Assembly (NCBI GenBank): GCA_030043235.1
Contig: JASHYF010000378.1
Location: forward strand, 1 to 13,215
Direction: 5' to 3'
DNA: 13,215 nt
Source of the DNA: Solirubrobacteraceae bacterium
Lineage (GTDB): Bacteria > Actinomycetota > Thermoleophilia > Solirubrobacterales > Solirubrobacteraceae
A model generated the notes under the pieces. It made no database searches and was not told the DNA's origin. It worked only from the letters and a program-made list of their open reading frames with translations. Shown one piece after another: positions 12,830-13,215 of this stretch. The translations under genes and the position numbers were made by a program. Every line of letters starts with the position of its first letter. Within the stretch, counting starts at the first letter, position 1.

Positions 12830-13215
12830 ATGAAGACCTTGGTGACCGGAGGAGCCGGCTTCATCGGCACCCACCTGGTACGTGAGCTCGTCAGTCGCGG
12901 CGATGACGTGGTTGTGCTCGACTCGCTCGAGGACCAAGTGCATGGGGGCGTGCCTCCCGAGCTGCCGGCGCCGGTGGAGGTGATCGTCGCTGATGTGGGG
13001 GATCCCGCTGCCGCCGATCGCGCGCTCGAGGCGGTGGACCGCGTTGTGCATCTTGCCGCGGCGGTGGGCGTCGGCCAATCGATGTATGAGATCGCCCGCT
13101 ACACCGAGCGCAACACGATGGCGACCGCGAGCTTCCTCGAGCGGGTGGTGGGGCGGCCTGCGCCGCCGGGCCGCCTGGTCGTCGCCTCGTCGATGTCGAT
13201 CTACGGGGAGGGTGA
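12830..13215 (+). CDS. NAD-dependent sugar epimerase/dehydratase (extended SDR), 3' end outside window
   Basis: My translation from ATG 12830 stays open for 128 codons to the window end. It begins MKTLVTGGAGFIGTHLV with the G-x-x-G-x-x-G NAD-binding loop at residues 7-13 and an Asp31 at the end of the second strand (VVVLDSL) that should bind the adenosine ribose of NAD. It then has a D-V-G-D element, HLAAAVGVGQSM and the start of the catalytic strand VVASSMSIYGEG, as in UDP-glucose 4-epimerase and dTDP-glucose 4,6-dehydratase families. The catalytic Y-x-x-x-K lies beyond the window, so the exact reaction is open. It is the only confident plus-strand gene and is transcribed divergently from the glycan operon, with a leader of perhaps 165 nt if the weak -10 at 12654 is used. 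It probably supplies a nucleotide sugar to the same pathway. Confidence 0.9.
   Translation, partial: MKTLVTGGAGFIGTHLVRELVSRGDDVVVLDSLEDQVHGGVPPELPAPVEVIVADVGDPAAADRALEAVDRVVHLAAAVGVGQSMYEIARYTERNTMATASFLERVVGRPAPPGRLVVASSMSIYGEG

Noticed and set aside
12568..12870. Minus-strand 100-codon frame spanning the divergent intergenic region
   Set aside because: It overlaps the 5' ends of both well-supported flanking genes and lacks a ribosome site or motif.

Overview
The window reads as a GC-rich actinobacterial chromosome segment. The codon third positions are strongly G/C, NarL-type regulation is present, and one gene appears to have a leaderless transcript. The gene content (a predicted secreted beta-helix protein, WecB, DUF354, and a carrier-protein cluster) would fit a deep-branching actinobacterium such as Thermoleophilia/Solirubrobacterales, but that placement is inference. 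All confident genes except the last lie on the minus strand, so the biological order runs from high to low coordinates. No tRNA, rRNA, CRISPR array or insertion sequence was found.

Region A (about 12.6 to 7.26 kb, minus strand) is a surface-glycan or glycoconjugate operon: a family 2 glycosyltransferase, a WecB-type UDP-GlcNAc 2-epimerase, an unrecognised helical (alpha/alpha-like) protein, a DUF354 GT-B-like protein, and a methyltransferase with an N-terminal four-cysteine zinc-ribbon-like segment. At 12830 a divergent plus-strand gene for an NAD-dependent sugar epimerase/dehydratase begins and runs off the window end. The 225-bp divergent intergenic region holds a candidate minus-strand promoter close enough to the glycosyltransferase ATG to give a leaderless mRNA.

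Region B (about 7.0 to 0.57 kb, minus strand) is the most interesting part. It is a tightly packed operon of a NarL/LuxR response regulator, a small unknown protein, an acyl carrier protein, an acyl-CoA-dehydrogenase-like flavoprotein, a stand-alone SerRS-like amino acid:[carrier protein] ligase, a DUF1839 papain/BtrH-like putative acyltransferase, a second tiny ORF, and a fused double alpha/beta hydrolase. After the regulator, junctions are 1-17 nt overlaps, mostly TGATG, GTGA or ATGA. The proposed logic is that the ligase charges the carrier protein's phosphopantetheine with an amino acid, the flavoprotein oxidises the tethered aminoacyl group, the DUF1839 cysteine enzyme passes it to an acceptor, and the fused hydrolase edits, releases or further transfers it. 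The acceptor is unknown. The neighbouring glycan operon makes a sugar or glycoconjugate acceptor a reasonable guess.

Region C (1-443, minus strand) is the 5' part of a separately transcribed gene for a secreted, probably beta-helical, cysteine-containing protein. It is cut off by the window start.
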